From Kingdonia uniflora (Eukaryota; Streptophyta; Magnoliopsida; Ranunculales; Circaeasteraceae), in contig JACGCM010001812.1 of assembly GCA_014058105.1 (NCBI GenBank), forward strand, positions 1 through 64,000: a stretch of 64,000 bases of DNA, written 5' to 3'. The position numbers and the translations under genes were made by a program. The notes under the pieces are model-generated. The model saw only the letters and a list, made by a program, of their open reading frames with translations. It was not told the origin of the DNA and searched no databases. The number at the start of each line of letters is the position of its first letter. The first letter of the stretch is position 1. Shown here piece after piece: positions 47,750 to 59,469 of the stretch.

Positions 47750-48783
47750 GGAGGTCGCATGACATATAACCAATGAGTTGCATTAATGTTGGTGTCGTTG
47801 ATTAACTGAGTAATTAGTTGTTGTATTATATATAGGCCATTAGGGAACACTTTTCAAATTACACACAAGGGTGGTGAATCCGATGATAGTACGAGGAAGT
47901 GTTGGGGTCGGCAGAGTTGGGTTGGAACCACAATCTCTAATTAACTTTAGCTTCTTTAAAGCTTTCTTGTTATAGTCCACGTCACCTAGGTGGGAGCCCC
48001 ACGTGGAGTGAGTTGGGCTTACCACCATGGACTACTACCCCTATGGTTTCGATTAGAAAGAAAGGCTTAAGAAGTCTCCTATATGACATATAGAGACTCC
48101 CTATTTTACTAACTAATGTTTGCATCTCTAATAGCCTTTTGGAGCCTTAATGGAATATCTCTACATTGTTACATATTGACTTAATAGATTAGTCGTTAAC
48201 ACGTTATCGACACATCTCCACCAAAGATTAGAGCTACCTTCGATGAAGAATTGGTGGTTTATAATGATTTATCTTGTTTCCTTGTTTGAATTCAAGGTAC
48301 AATCTTCTAAACCCTATTTTTTTCAAAGTTAATTAAATTTATGCATGATCTATTTTGTATGATTATTTTATAGATCTATAGCATGTTTTGCTTACTAGAT
48401 TTTTGTATAGTTAATTTTGTGTCGAGGTTTTTTCCTACAAAAATCTCTAAAATTCGAAAACCTCAATTTTTGCATGTTTAGTGTAGACCTATTTTTTATG
48501 ATCCATATTATGCAATATTAGCTCATGCTATCTCTAGTATATGTGTAGATCTATGGTTTTGATTCATAATACTTGATGATGAATTGCATGAAAAACCTTG
48601 GTTTTGTTTTATGTGTTTTTGGCCAAATGATGAAATTAGTGAGATTTTTTTCCATATTATGGTTTTCAATGCTCATATTTCATATTCTAATTAGATCCAT
48701 GTGTTAGGATTTTTGTGTTTAGGGGTTTTCATAATTTTTATCCTATATTATTGAATATCATAGTCTTTTTACCTATAGGGACT
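47750..48783 (+). repeat. Possible Ty1/copia LTR end and untranslated leader
   Basis: A TATA-like 'TATATATAGGCC' (near 47826) precedes about 380 bp that end in 'TTAACACGTTATCGACACA' (near 48193-48213). This resembles the LTR-end/primer-site wording of some plant copia elements. The following 570 bp are T-rich with 'GCATGATCTAT'-type repeats, like their long untranslated leaders. No gag frame follows, because a Tat LTR appears to start near 48784. Assignment is tentative. Confidence 0.3.
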
Positions 48784-50279
48784 TGTTCCTCGACCTACTC
48801 TATACACGAACAAATTATAATGGCCTGTCCCTCGACCTATTCCAAACTTGACCTACCTCAATACCAGACTCACGTATTATACACATGACATATACAATCA
48901 GCAATGACACTTGGACCACGAACTAATAAAGAACATGGATCGAGCACTACAGAGAATATGAATAAGTCAAAGATACCTGTTTTCCACGAACTAACAATTA
49001 CACATTCAACTACCACCTGCCCAATTTTCAGGAGAACATGCTTGTACACGATATTGAACTGAGAGTGAGGTCTATAAAAAAAAAGAGTAACAGAGGAGAA
49101 AGGACCAAGAATTTTGGATTACAAAACCTAGATTTTCTAACTTAATAGATCAAAACTTATAATCAAATATCAGCCTCAAACAATAAAGTTACAATTACTA
49201 AATCCTCAAATAGAGGTCGTGGTTTTCACCTATTCAAAGGTTTTCACGTTAATCACATGTGTCAGTCTTTTATACTAATTCTTGTCACAGGTACATTTGG
49301 TATAAAACATAATTTCGAGCTATTTCGAGTAACTACAAAATTTGGCCATTATATTTGGCACCGTCTGTGGGAAAGAATACATTTTCCATAATATCCTAAG
49401 GCATACATTTACTCAACCGTCCATTTTCAATCATGGTCACTTTCAAGTGACCAGCAACAGGAGTTCAGCTCGATCTTTCAGTCAAACCAGATCAGTTTGC
49501 CAAACTACGGGCAAACCTTCACGCCAAAATAGAGAAAAGTAATGAACTCGAGTGTCAGTTAATCCTTAACCACGAACTCCACAAACAGAAATTTGAAGAT
49601 GAGTGTCAATCTCGTCAAACAACATTTAAGCGACATGAAGAATAGATGATGACAATGCAGACCGTATTACAAGCTTTGTAGGATACTCAACAAGTTCCCC
49701 TTGCCAGAGATCGTGTTCAGATTCTAGCGAACTCTCGAGTTTTTGCACGAAAAAGATTAAGACCACGATGAGGTCCTAGCAAGGCCATTTTTAGAGGTCT
49801 TCATAATGAACCACAAACTTTAATTCATTTGGTAAGAGAAGATTAGTCCGATATCAGTAGAGGTCCCCGACTTTCCAAGTATCAAGAGGAGGAGCAATGA
49901 CCTCAACCCAGGATACCAGTACGTGAACGCCTGAGCGAGGACACTAATACTCATAATCCCCGAACAACTCTCCAAGTTACTTAAGCACCTCGTCTGTATG
50001 TTACAGATAAATACATGGATCAACATATCAAGGAGTTGATTGAAGCTCAAACTCTAGGCAATAAGGATGATTTCACCAAGTTTTAAGGTAGTCCGATTGC
50101 CAAAAAATTATTTGATATGGAAGTACCACCAGGTTTCCATACTCCTAAGATACGTAAATACAAAGGCACTGATATGAAGGAACACATTCAGCAATTTCGT
50201 GATTCACTAGGATTGTATTCAAATCTAAACCATATTTTATGTTGTTTGTTCACCATAAGTCTACAGGGAGAACCGTTAC
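48784..50279 (+). mobile_element. Plus-strand Tat-type Ty3/gypsy fragment (5' LTR, primer site, partial gag)
   Basis: A probable 5' LTR runs from about 48784 (TGTTCC) to 49337 (ACTACA) with a TATA box near 49069. A primer-site candidate TGGCACCGTCTGTGGGAA is at 49356-49373. Downstream, broken gag codons run to 50279, including 'FHTPKIRKYKGTDMKEHIQQFRDSL' in pieces at about 50135-50215, the retrotransposon-gag core of Tat/Athila-like elements. The sequence stops abruptly at 50280 where the minus-strand element begins. The U5 of this LTR resembles the U5 of that element (shared 'AAAGGTTTTC.ACG' and 'TACATTTGGT.TAAA'), so the two are related. Confidence 0.6.
49356..49373 (+). other. Primer-binding site of the plus-strand Tat fragment
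   Basis: TGGCACCGTCTGTGGGAA follows the LTR end after 18 bp. This is the primer-site wording common in plant Tat elements (TGGCGCCGTCTGTGGGA type). I do not assign the tRNA. Confidence 0.65.
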
Positions 50280-51250
50280 TGTAATAGCCTAATTCTGGGA
50301 TCTGGACTTAACCTTTACACCAAATGTATTCAGAACATTCAAGAATAATAGACAATAAATAACATGATGATTTAGCGTGGAAAACCTTTTAATAGGTTAA
50401 AAACTACGACCTCTCCTAAGGATTTTGAGAAAGTGATGATCTTATTGAGATTGCTAGTTTATTACAATCAACGTTATAAGAATATAGGGTGATAGAGTTA
50501 AAAAATTTCTATGGTGAATGTTTCGTCCTTCATTTGTAGTTCTCCAGGCCTTTTTATAGGTCTTATAATATGACCGTTTGACGACCATAAAGTCCCTTAA
50601 TGATGGACGTTACAAAGTATGTGTGAGATATCCTTTAACCAGATTATGTAATGTGTCGACCTGCTACTGCTGTACAACGACTTTATTGTTGACTGTATGC
50701 TTTACGCAGGTCAAACTATTTGTGTAGAAGCTGAAAGTGAAGTCTTGAACTGAGGAAAGTTTGGTCGCGTCTTTAGTAGTACTTCCTGTTTGTTGATGAG
50801 ATCGAGGACAAAACTTGAGTTTGAGATACGAAATAAGCTATTACAAGACGCCTCTCAACCAATAACATGATTGTCGTTAGGGATAAGTGATGTTGGTTGA
50901 GAAACTCGTACTGTATATGTTTCTGATTGTGCTACATGCTCTGTTGTTGAGGTCAAAAGTTTATCTGTAGTTCGAAGATGAGGCATGAGCTCGAGATGTA
51001 GAATAAGCCACTACAACTGCCCCATCTCAGCCAACAATACGAGAATTATTGTAGGCGAGTGGTGTTGGTTGAGAAGTATCATTAAATGTTGTAGTTATAT
51101 CTGAGGTTCATTTCCAATGTATATTCATGAATCTCTGTTGGTGTCTGTTAGGTTTCCTTGAACCAATGACTGTAGTCAAATATTATCGCATAGAGAATCC
51201 TTTTGACATTGAGGATTTGGAGAGTCTGCTTTGAATGCTGATCCGCATAT
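50280..51250 (-). repeat. Tat 3' LTR (outer edge approximate)
   Basis: The minus strand ends ...GGCTATTACA at 50280. The LTR TATA box on the minus strand is CCTATAAAAAGGCC at about 50550-50563. The U3 boundary and polypurine tract cannot be fixed without the other LTR. Confidence 0.55.
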
Positions 51251-51256
51251 AAAAGG
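51248..51256 (+). promoter_or_regulatory. TATA box for the Tat antisense ORF
   Basis: TATAAAAGG on the plus strand, 80 bp upstream of the ATG at 51328. The spacing fits a plant core promoter. It points opposite to the retrotransposon's own LTR promoter. Confidence 0.55.
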
Positions 51257-51327
51257 CACTCTGAGTTGAGTGGTAGGGGCAAAAACTTTGTCTCTAATCT
51301 CGGTTCTCTTTGTTTATTGTGGTAAAA

Positions 51328-54300
51328 ATGGTGAAGACTAGTACTCAGGCCCGAGAGTCTAGGATCCAGAGGAAGATGAAGGAATTACGTATCAGGTACT
51401 TTGGTTATCAACCGTTGCATCTGCCTACTCTAATTCTTGTTTCTCTCACTTTTTATCGTATGTCCAATAAAGAAGTGATAGAGGCAAATGATGACTACTT
51501 CCAAATGGTATGTTTCTATTATCTATTGATATCTGAGGCAGAACGTCGTAATAGTCTTTGGCTGCTAGCGGATAAAGTTGTTACAACTGAAGATGAAGTG
51601 GCAGGTATTCGACCCAGGGAGTCTCGTCGATATCCTGCTAATAAGTGGGTCTTTTTGAAGAAATGAGGCCTTCCGCCTGTCTCTAGCATGCGAGGAGGTA
51701 ATAAGGATGCAGAGGATTATTTTCTTCTATGGACCATAGCTCTTTGGCCATGAAGAAAATCTTTCATCTGTTAGGCCTATTTTGGACTTCCCTACATCTT
51801 GCAGCATGGGATCAAAGTTTGGATTATACTTCTTCTGTTGATTGTTCGTGCCAAGAAAAGAATTTTGAGCTGATAGTTAATGTAAATTGAAGTAGTCTAT
51901 AAAATCTTTGTACTCTGTTGTAAAATATTTTGTAAGAGAAACTTTCGGACTGAATGAAATATTTGTGTTATGTTATGATGATACTTTGTCTCGAGTTTGT
52001 TTGTTTCACTTTCTGTTTGTAACATAGGCGTTGGTAAAATAGATGTTGAGGTATCATGGGTATGAAGGGAAAAATGATAGTAAGAGTTGAGGTAAAATTT
52101 AGAGGAGGTGAGGAGAATGACTGATGTCAGATTTATGCGAGCTGTGAGACGGGGTAGCTATGTGTATAGCTGCTGGATTTGCTAATATCTTGTTTGTTGA
52201 TATTTTGATGTGCCCGTATGAGATTGTAGGATATATGCTATGATATGGAAACAAAGAGTTGTCATACTTTTTCTGTAACTGATGTTGATCTTTTGTCGCT
52301 CCGCGAATATTGCTCGAATAATATATTTTTCGGCTAAATCAGTGTGGTAATATCTTCACAAATATTTCTGGTGGTTACAAAATTAGGGATCCCGGCTGTA
52401 AGAGTTGCATCTTCTATGGGGATAATCTTTCTTTGTAGGTAGTACGACTAACCATGGTGAGAACTCGTTCTTAGTATGCACGACATGCTCAATATGCAGC
52501 AGACGGTCGATTTTAGATTAAGGTTGTCAAACTTTGTGAGGGCTATTTTCATCACTTGCCTTATGATACCGTACTTCTAGAATGGCCATTGAATCTTATC
52601 AGGTTAGACAATGAAGGCAGGTGTGCAGAGCAGGATCACTTTGTTTGGTGCAACATTTTTCGTACGTCTGTGTTGGATCCCAGGGAGCGAGAGCTAATTG
52701 TTCGATAGCTCGCATGTGATAAGATCGTGGAAGAGGATGTAAAGGCAGAAAATGGAGAGATAATTATGTGTGGTGAACCGAACCATCGGGGTTACTTTAG
52801 TTGTAACTGGGGAGGTCGTTGAGCTCGAAGCAAGGGGATCGTGAAAAGTATTCTATTTTTTGTTTTAGTATTCTGTGTTTGAATAAATGTGAGATGAAGG
52901 ATCTTAATATAATAAAGTGATGGGATGTTTCGATCTGGTTGTATAAAGTATTTTGCTATATTGATTGTGTACGGATACTGTTTATGATAGCTGTAGGATT
53001 TTAACAACTGTATGAATATCTTCAAATTTTTGAAAATTAATTTATTTTAGGAATGTTTGTTCGATCTTGGTAGAGTATAAGTAAGATGATTGGTCATTTT
53101 GGTACTGGACTGAGAAGATGTATAGGGTTGGTAATGGTAAATAACAGGGATAAACGTGATGAGGGCAAACGTTATCACAGAAGTCATGATGATCTTGTGA
53201 AATGAAAAGACGTGTCTGTAACAATAGTGGGGATGACTGATACATGTCAAAAGGAGCTATCATTTTATAAACTGAGAGAGGGTATAAAGACTCGTCTCTC
53301 TCTCCCCCTCATAAATTGTCTACAGCTTTGGAAAGAGAAAAAAGTGGTCAAAATATTGTTGTTAAGAAGAGAAGGCGTTTGAGTGCTGATTGTGATTTGA
53401 GAAAGAGATCTTCATCGAGTGATAGGAGATTGTCGGAGGGACGACATGAACGTTTGTATTCGAGGAGACATTCGGGTAAAATAGAGGATTAATGTTCTGC
53501 AAGTACAGGTTGGTGATGGAAAACTCTTGTCTGCTTGGTTTGTCAGTAATCTGTAAACTTTAGTAATCTATATAGTTGGTTTTAGAATCTGGGGCTTTGG
53601 GGATTTTGAAAATAAACATGAGAGAAGACCTGCAATGAAGGAATTGTGGTATACGTTTTGATCCTGTTAGAGAGAGAAAGTACGTGTGTTGAAGAAGAAA
53701 AAGAGGGAAATTTGAAATGATTTGATTTGGGCTTTTTCGTTTGGGGAAATAGGAAAATAGACGTGTTGACTGGGTAGAAGGTGGGTTTGTTTGTAATGTT
53801 TGTAATTTAGCTATAATGATAAAATATGTCTTTGTATCTGTTGGTTCAGTATGCGTTCTAAACCTAGTATTCATGCTAGTAAATTTGTAGTCTAGTCCGA
53901 TTCAGAGGAAACTTTGTCTTCAGGGAGGGGGGACGAGCGAAGTGTAATAGAGGAGACTGTTAATAGTGTTGGGATGACCGTAGAGGTTGTTGAGCCCAAT
54001 AGAACTGATGTGGTGAGAGAGGAAGGGAAATAGATAGTCCTCGTCACATACCCAGAGAGGGTAGATATTGGGAAAGAATATTTGAAAAATAAAAAGAAAT
54101 GTCAAGGAGACTGGGGGAGTTACGTGGATGACAAGGGTCTCTGGTTCAGAGCCTATGTCTCCGATAAAAGGGGAGGAGGCAATGTACTATCAAGTTCTAT
54201 GTTTAGACAAGTGGAAGAAATATATAGGTATTAGTGAGGAGGTTAACCCCTTGTATTACAATGGGCTTGGATTATCAGGCCCAAGTGGGGTGGGGTGGGG

Positions 54301-57300
54301 GTTTATGTTTCTTGAATCAGGTCATATACGGCCTTAAAATTCTGTTTACCTACTTTCAGAAAGGGGTTATGAATGCATTACAGTGTTGTTGTGCCCAGCT
54401 AAATGGGAATGTGTATGAGATGATGAGGGTATGTGAGGTACTGAATGAAAAATAGAAGAAGAAAAGGGCTGTAAAGTAGTTCGTAGCCGAAGATGTTTTA
54501 AAGTTTTACAAGTTTAAGTATGTGGAGAGTCAGAGTAGTGGTTACCTGTATAGTGATTCAGCTAGGCTGAAGTTCTTTGATTTTGAATCTGCTGGTAGAC
54601 CATGGAACGACCACCTTGTGTGGGTTGAGGGTAACTGTTTACAGGTTCCAGATTAACCAGTGCTCGACCTGAACCTTAGATATTATAATCCGAGTAAGTA
54701 ATGTTGACCAACCTTTGAATAGTTGATAACTATGTTTGTATGCTATTTAACTGATGTTCTCTCCCTTTTTATTGGCAGAACCTAAACCGTTGGCCACTCT
54801 TGATAAGACCAGTCTATTCGATTGTGTTGCTCAAGATTAGGGCGAGCTAATAGAGGTACTTAGTGAATTGGGTATTCGAAGACACAAAAGGGTAGATTCG
54901 GTATCACCCAAAGTTCAACGTGCTCAGGAGAAACGAACTATGGGTGAGGGGAAAAGTTGTTGAGACCGTTGCTGACGTGTTTTATCCTCTACCTCCTGCA
55001 CCTCTGACTACCAAACAAATTACTTGTAAGGGCCGAAAGCTAGCACAACAGAGTACCTCAGCTGCTGGGGTTCTGCTCACAAAATAAGAGGCGCAAAGCC
55101 TGCTAGGGTTCTGCTCACAAAATAACTGGCCGAACTAAACTTCTTGCTACGGGGAAGATGAAAGAGTTGAAGAAGAAATATTGTCATATGGCAAGGACGA
55201 ACTCGCAGCAGCTCGAGGATGAGTACCTCGAGTTCACGTTCGCGGTATGTAGTCAAATTTTTTGACTTGATATTACCTTTGAACTAAGTAAAACTGTTGA
55301 GCTGACTTTTCCTTTTTGTTTGTATTAACAGCTCTCAACGTTGATGAAGGGGGCAAGACAATGCCTGGACAAGAGGGGCCATGAATTTGATGCTCTGACG
55401 GCAAAGTTTGAGGCTTAGTCAGCTCGTGTAAAGGAGCTTGAGGCTGACCTTCTGTTGGAGAAAGATATGAGGGCTACAGATGCTACCACAACTGTAGAAA
55501 AGCTTAGTGATTTGTCAAAGTATGACAAGCTTATGACTGATGCTGTTGCAGCAGCCTTAGTGGAGAGATACCACTTTATCAATTCGTAATATGTTTTTAG
55601 ATTGAGTGTTGATGATGTGGAGCTAACCTGGAATGGTAAATATGCAGAAATAAAGTTCCCTGGTGAGGACGAGGAGGAAGAGGTGGCTGGTGATGCTGCT
55701 GGTTTGCCTGAGAAAGCGTCAGACCTTCCTCCAGGTGGTAGTACAGAGCCAGTCCGTGCTATTGAGCAAACAGTGAACCCTCTGGTAGAGCGTACTGAAA
55801 TAGTTCCCTCTCTGGGGAAGACGCTGAAATCTCATTCTGAGGTAAACATTAACAAGTACCTTTAAACGTTTTGTGGTATATTGTCTTCTGTTTTTCAGCT
55901 CACTTGATTTGGATGAGATAGTACTCTGTATAATCGTACACTATTTTCATTTTTAGTGATGTTTTGGAAATATGTTTTTCATGAATGGTTGTATTGAGAC
56001 AAGATATCTGTAATCTGTATAGGAGATAAAGCGTTTGAGAAAAACAAACTCTGAGTTTGAGAAGTCGTTGAGTAGAGCGAGGGACTCCGTGAACCATATT
56101 TAATAGGTACTTAACAAAACTGAATATGAGATAAGGCAATTTAAGTTGAATTTAGAGAAAAAAAATTAAAGAGTTATGTGATTTGTAATATAGATATGCT
56201 AAGATAAAAGTAGAGAAAGACGAGGTGTTAAGAAAGGAAGAGGAAAGGGGGATATTAGTTCGAAAGGCAAAATAATTGATTTGTTTTAACGACCCAAGTG
56301 AGAAGGGGAGTTGTCAGAGTATACTATTAGCTCTAACTTTGTATTTTGAGGTTGAATTAGATAGTGAACGAGGGTTAAAAGATGTTTATATAGAGCTTTT
56401 GAGGGAGAGAGATGTAGTTCCAGACCCCACTCGAGTTATGTTTTTAGCTCAAGAAACACACAATCGTCATAGTTTAGAGGCAAAAAATGTTCTGCTTGAG
56501 CTGGTATGTCTGTTGTATGTAGTGATATAGAACATTTATCTGATGCGTTTAGCTTTATGTAGGATCGGAGGGCCATGAAAATTGGATTTTTCAGGATAAG
56601 AAAAGAGTAAATAGAGGTCCAAAAGCAATTAGAGGGTGAATTAAGGGGGTTACAGGACAAGCTATCGCAGTACGTGGAGCAAAAAATATCTTTAGCAATG
56701 CGGTTGTCGAAAGAAGTGGCTGTTCGAATGAAGGTAGAGGCAGATGTGAGGGCTTTAGGTGTGTTACTAAAAAATACGTGTTAGCGGTCGCACAAAGCGT
56801 AAATGATACTGAAGAAGCACTTTTATCCATTGTGAGCAAAAGTCGCTGCTCAAACAGAACATGAACATCGCATAGACAATGTTATCGAGTTTTATGGGGG
56901 AAAACTCTCTAGAGTAGAGAATGAATTTAGGAAGTTCGTGGCGGGATGTGGGAAAGATTTTGAAGTTGAAAATGCCAAGTCAGAAAATCTTTGGTTTACC
57001 CGATATGAAGGAGAAATTGTTGGTGAACAACCCATTCCTAGGTCGTGGGTGGAGTCATCAGAAGAGGAGAAGGTCAAGAATCTGATACCCTGAACGCGGC
57101 ATAAACAATGCCAACAGGAGGTTATGACCTTTACCGCGCCGGTAGATGTGCAGGTGTCAAATAGGAAGATGGTGAGAGATAAGCTGCAGTCGTTTCATGT
57201 CCGGAAGAGTCGCAAATAGAGTACTCTTATCTTCTTGTAACCAGTCCTTCATGCTATTTGATGATAAATGTAATATGTTTGTTGTTAGAACAAAATGATG

Positions 57301-58600
57301 TATCTGATTTACTCAAATACCACGTTCTTGATGTAATCTTGTGAACTGTTATATGTACTCTATTATTATGAAGAACTATTATAAATGTAATCTGTTGTGA
57401 TAGGTGGAACTGGCTGTTATACAAAGTCAGTGCGATGTGTTACGTGCCAAGAATGAATAAATGAGTGCTGAGCTAAGATCGAGTCAAGGTGCCCGAAAAA
57501 GTGCTATTGAAACAGAAGAAAAATTAAGGGCGGAGATGTCGGAAGAACAAAATATAGTAACCCTCCTGACTGATACTCTTCGAGAGAAAGAGGCAGTACT
57601 GGCTGTCAGTCTGAGAAAGATAGTTTAGAAAAAGAGGTAAGACAAAAGGGTGTTGAAGTTGGAAGTAGCTCGGGATGAGCTAGTCAACAAAATGCTGAAT
57701 TGATGTCTGCGTGAATGCAAATTACGGAACTGCTAGTCACGCTAGAGGGGAAAGGAAATATTGTGAAGAAGTTACAGTTTCAAGCTAATATGTTCGAGGC
57801 AGAGATAAGCGATATTCGAGCTCGTGCTCACAAAAACGAAGTATTGTGGTTGGTTACTGAGATGATGGTAAAGAAAATAGAGGAGGTCTGTACCCAACAG
57901 AACGAAGTCATGAAAAAGAATTGGAACAAAATATGTGAGCTAGAGCGGATTGTGCAAATGCGGCATCTGGATATCTTAGAATACCAGTCCAAAAATGACA
58001 TACTTCGAAGCGCGAATACAAAGGTAGATAAGGATCTGTTGCAGTTGGAGGTAAGTTACGACGCAAAGAGGGTAGAATGCGAAGCTAATGAATCGTCAAT
58101 GTCTTTTATTTACCATATGGACAAATTTATAACAATGCTAGAATCTCGGAATTTGAACATGTATCATGCAAAACGACGAGTGAACGATTGGAAATTACAC
58201 TAAGGGAAGCGTAACATAAGCTGAGCAAACTCCTTCTTAGTAAATAGGTTAAAAGTGAGGTGGGTGGGTGAAAGTCACGAGAGAGATGGTGGCAGTAACC
58301 TCGTTCTTTGTGGCAGTATTGAAGAGATTGAAAGCTGAAAGTAAGAGGGTGTATGATGGTTTGACTGCCATAGGTGTAGAATATGAGATGGAGGTAATCC
58401 GATCTAAATATTTAAATCCCATGATTGCCATAATCGGATCGTTTAAGTAGATAATGGTTAGAGAAGGAAAGAAAATTATTGTGGGGAGGCTGCCAGAATT
58501 CATGAGTCGGCGGTTAGCTGGAGGTGTTGCACGGGACGCAGCTGGTCCTTCTATTGTGGATAACGTTTCATGTGATAGCTCTAGTGAAGAGTGAGGAATG
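51328..58600 (+). pseudogene. Tat antisense ORF (Transposase_28-like N-terminal half, coiled-coil C-terminal half), degenerate and spliced
   Basis: It runs antisense to gag-pol between pol and the 3' LTR. The first exon-like frame starts at ATG 51328 ('MVKTSTQARESRIQRK') and stays open to 51666. Further pieces: 54128-54455; then 54480-54695 with 'YVESQSSGYLYSDSARLKFFDFESAGRPWNDHLVWVEGNC' in parts, ending at a GTAAGT-type donor (54694), with an acceptor TTGGCAG at 54779. 'SELGIRRHKRVDSVSPKVQRAQ' follows (54865-54930), with another intron-like gap at about 55240-55330. A long charged coiled-coil zone runs from 55.33 to 58.2 kb; its best open part is 57715-58203 (162 residues, Lys/Glu-rich heptads). 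This order matches the 'putative gypsy type transposon' proteins of Tat elements. Function is unknown. Many stops are present. Confidence 0.65.
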
Positions 58601-58769
58601 TGATTATGTTGTATGTATACAAAACAAGAATAACGATATAGATGTATGAAACAATAGTTAAAAACGAAATAGTTAACTGTACTAACCGTGTGAGGTACCA
58701 ACGATAATGTATGCAAGGAAGTGTGATATGTGATCGGTTAAACCAAAGTGGTAAACGATCTGCGATGCA

Positions 58770-59460
58770 TGAGATGATCAGTTTGGCCGAAACAACAAAC
58801 GGTCTGTACTATATTTAGATGACTAGTTTGGCCAAAGTAACAAACGATCTGTAATATTTTTAGATGATCAGTTTGACCGAAGCAACAAACGATCTGTAAT
58901 ATATTTAGATGATCAGTTTGGCCGAAGCAACAAACAATCTGTAATGTATTTAGATGATCAGTTTGGCCAATGCAACAAACGATATGTAATTTGTGTACTT
59001 GTTGGATATATTAGAAGAAGTACTATAAAGTAAGGCAATTGAACACAAGTATTTCATTGGTGTAAGATTGACGTACAACGAATGTGTTAGATAGATCGGT
59101 TTGGCCGAAGCAACAAACGATCTGTAATGCATTTAGATGATCGATTTGGCTGAAGGAATAAATGATATGTAATCTGTGTATAAAAGTACTTGTTAGATAT
59201 ATTATAAGAAGTACTGTAATATAGGACAATCGAACACAAGTATTTCATTGGCGTAAGATAGACGTACCGCGAATGTGTTAGAAAGATCAGTTTGGCCGAA
59301 GCAATAAACAATCTGTAATGTATTTAAATGATTGATTTGATCGAAGCAACAAGCGATCTGTAATCTGTGTATAGAAGTACTTGCTGGATATATTAGAAGA
59401 AGTACTGTAATGTGGGGTGATCAAACACAAGCATTTTATTGATATGAGATTGAGTGAAGG
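58770..59460. repeat. Higher-order tandem repeat array between Tat integrase and antisense ORF
   Basis: At least five 45-bp units ('GATCAGTTTGGCCGAAGCAA', then 'CAAACGATCTGTAAT' and 'ATTTAGAT') occupy 58770-58990. Beyond that a larger unit of about 190 bp repeats three times (markers 'ACTTG(T/C)T(G/A)GATATATTA' at 58998, 59188 and 59379). Each large unit carries about two 45-bp units plus about 100 bp of other sequence. Confidence 0.85.
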
Positions 59461-59469
59461 AAAGTACAC

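Noticed and set aside
57715..58203. Coiled-coil frame as a stand-alone host gene
   Set aside because: It sits in the coiled-coil half of the Tat antisense ORF, on the same strand and in the expected order, surrounded by the same broken reading frames.
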